The notes under the pieces: generated by a model | What the model saw: only the letters and a program-made list of their open reading frames with translations | The model's database searches: none | What the model was told of the DNA's origin: nothing | Origin: Gracilimonas sp. | Lineage (GTDB): Bacteria; Bacteroidota; Rhodothermia; Balneolales; Balneolaceae | NCBI RefSeq assembly: GCF_017641085.1 | Contig: NZ_JAEPPI010000001.1 | Span: 558,001-622,000 of the forward strand | DNA: 64,000 bases | Direction of reading: 5' to 3' | Part shown: piece after piece, positions 62,711 to 64,000 of the stretch | Position numbering within the stretch: position 1 is the stretch's first letter | How the letters are laid out: each line of letters starts with the position of its first letter | Program-made: the position numbers and the translations under genes

Positions 62711-64000
62711 TTATTTGATGAGCATCATTTTGTGCACCTGACGGGTTTCCGGAGTACTCACCACTACGAGGTACATGCCGGAGCTGAGGCTTCTTCCGTC
62801 AAAAGTAAAGTTATGCACACCTGATGAGAGCTGTGTTTGGGCAAGTGTTTGCACCCGCTGACCAATGGAGTTAAAGACTTGTACCTGTACCTGACTGGAC
62901 TGATCTAAAGACACCGTAATGGTAGTGGAAGGGTTAAAGGGGTTCGGGTAGTTGGCGATGTCAACCTGATCGGGAAGCTCCTGCGGTTCATAATCCACTT
63001 CGTTACTGGTTGGGATGCGGGTATCCTTCAGAGTCATAATGCGATTATAAGAAGCGGTGATGGTGGCTTCATCAATAACGCCGGCTTCTACTTTTTCTGA
63101 AATGAGTGAGATGATATAGGCCGGAAGGGATTTGTCCTGATACAAATTGGTGTTGAACAAAAGAATGTCTGTGTCAGAATTCACCACCTGAACAATGGCT
63201 TCATCCATTCCGTAATTTTCCTGAACGGCGCCCATAAAAAGCTCATCGGAAATCACAACCCCGTTAAATCCAAGGCTGTCTCTCAGAATGTCGGTGACGG
63301 CATAGGAAGAGAGGGAGGCCGGGTAGTCTTCATCCCAATTTTGATTAAATAGATGTCCGGTCATAACGGCATCGTTGTATCCATCTTCAATAAGAAAACG
63401 GAAAGGGTCGAGTTCACGGTCTTCCCATGTGTCGGTGATGTCGGTAAACCCTTCATGGGAGTCAGATACAGCGCTTCCATGACCGGGAAAATGCTTGAGT
63501 GAGGTGGTAATATTTTGTTTATGAAACTCATCCACAAACCAGGAGGCATGTTGATAAACAACCTGTTCATCCGTCGAAAAACTGCGATCCAGTCCGCCTA
63601 TAGCCGGGCTGTTGGGATCAACATTTACATCCACTACCGGTGCCAGGTTCATGTTTAACCCGGTATTCGCCATCCAGCCGGCCATTAGCGCGGCCTGCTT
63701 TCGTGTGGAATCTTCGGAATTAAATTCGGTGCCCAGTTTATGTGCCGAGAAAGTTCGCTCAAAGCCGTTTTGCTCATCAAGGCGGGCTACAATACCGCCT
63801 TCCTGATCTGTGGCCAGAAATAAAGGGGTGTCTGCCAGTCCTTGAAATCTCGAATTTTGGCTGCGTATCTGGCTGGGAAAACGAAGGTTATATGCGAACA
63901 ACAACACCCCGCCCAGGTTTCGGTGCTCGATGTCATACTTCAAAGAATCCTGGTGTTCCTGGCTGGTTTCAACGCCAACCATAATCATCTGGCCAATTTT
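62711..64000 (-). CDS. Secreted NagZ-like GH3 N-acetylhexosaminidase with type IX sorting domain (5' end outside window)
   Basis: The frame continues to the window edge: residues KIGQ lie before the first in-frame ATG at 63988 and complete the NagZ motif KIGQMIMVG, so the start and signal peptide are beyond base 64000. 430 codons are visible. Motifs are GGVLLFAYNL, FLATDQEGGIVARL, KHFPGHGSAVSDSHEGFTDI with the Asp-His dyad, and GVVISDELFMGAV. The last ~85 residues are a sorting domain (IANYPNPFNPSTTI, GIYLVV-like strand SGMYLVVVS, HKMMLIK). It would remove terminal GlcNAc outside the cell. It is a homolog of the cytoplasmic NagZ at 46145. Confidence 0.9.
   Translation of the reverse strand, partial: KIGQMIMVGVETSQEHQDSLKYDIEHRNLGGVLLFAYNLRFPSQIRSQNSRFQGLADTPLFLATDQEGGIVARLDEQNGFERTFSAHKLGTEFNSEDSTRKQAALMAGWMANTGLNMNLAPVVDVNVDPNSPAIGGLDRSFSTDEQVVYQHASWFVDEFHKQNITTSLKHFPGHGSAVSDSHEGFTDITDTWEDRELDPFRFLIEDGYNDAVMTGHLFNQNWDEDYPASLSSYAVTDILRDSLGFNGVVISDELFMGAVQENYGMDEAIVQVVNSDTDILLFNTNLYQDKSLPAYIISLISEKVEAGVIDEATITASYNRIMTLKDTRIPTSNEVDYEPQELPDQVDIANYPNPFNPSTTITVSLDQSSQVQVQVFNSIGQRVQTLAQTQLSSGVHNFTFDGRSLSSGMYLVVVSTPETRQVHKMMLIK

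Noticed and set aside
1-64000. CRISPR array, tRNA, rRNA or prophage modules
   Set aside because: No regularly spaced direct repeats, cloverleaf sequences, rRNA core motifs or phage structural genes were recognised by eye. A covariance-model scan would be needed to exclude small RNAs.

Overview
The window reads as chromosomal DNA of a marine-type member of the Bacteroidota/Balneolota group, most likely Balneolales (Gracilimonas/Balneola-like). This is inferred from several sequence signs. Five proteins end in the same C-terminal sorting module with an NYPNPFNP core and a terminal KMTLIK-like tail. There are a PorV-family protein, a TonB receptor with a carboxypeptidase-regulatory-like leader domain, tandem Skp/OmpH genes after bamA, and a recA promoter with a TAnnTTTG-type -7 box. 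Base composition is moderate, Shine-Dalgarno sequences are sparse, and TTG/GTG starts are frequent. No rRNA, tRNA, CRISPR array, prophage or transposase gene was seen.

Layout. 1-11.4 kb (+): end of NAD synthetase, a LysM lytic transglycosylase, a CtpA-type protease, a PHP phosphoesterase, ribH, uppS, bamA and three Skp-like chaperones, closed by a terminator. 11.4-13.3 kb: an orphan VWA protein (-) and rnhB (+). 13.3-18.8 kb (-): rodA, PBP2, mreD, mreC and mreB, the rod-shape operon. 18.9-24.0 kb (-): purH, purN, an AI-2E-type permease, recX and recA; a candidate promoter and a 6-5-6 inverted repeat lie in front of recA. 24.2-27.7 kb (-): a kynureninase-like enzyme and tryptophan 2,3-dioxygenase, with two paralogous zinc-ribbon membrane proteins between them. 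28.3-37.4 kb (+): a probable five-gene surface operon of TonB receptor, large secreted protein, PorV-like barrel, IPT lipoprotein and sorted beta-propeller, closed by a strong terminator.

37.4-57.7 kb carries genes for taking apart amino-sugar polymers. They are a GHL10-type glycosidase, a Tat-type metallophosphoesterase, a phosphodiester glycosidase, an HGSNAT/NagX-like membrane protein, a BadF-type sugar kinase, NagZ, a NamZ-like (DUF1343) enzyme, two N-acetylmuramoyl-L-alanine amidases, a TolB-like propeller, an AmpG-like permease and a NagB-like/PIG-L fusion. Together they suggest breakdown of peptidoglycan or related amino-sugar polymers outside the inner membrane, uptake of the fragments, and intracellular conversion to fructose-6-phosphate. 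The last 6 kb holds TatD, an isochorismatase-fold hydrolase, two DUF3592 paralogs, small membrane proteins, a lipoprotein and a second, sorted NagZ-like enzyme cut by the window end.

The most unusual non-coding content is four short repeat elements. Two copies of a 150-170 bp intergenic repeat bracket the phosphodiester glycosidase gene in inverted orientation. A 208-bp element has 25-bp terminal inverted repeats that are themselves hairpins, plus two perfect internal stems. A fourth, REP-pair-like element seems to have truncated a glyoxalase-like gene. The best candidates for undescribed biology are the TonB-PorV-IPT-propeller operon, the NagB-like fusion with a replaced catalytic aspartate, and the zinc-ribbon membrane pair inside the kynurenine locus.
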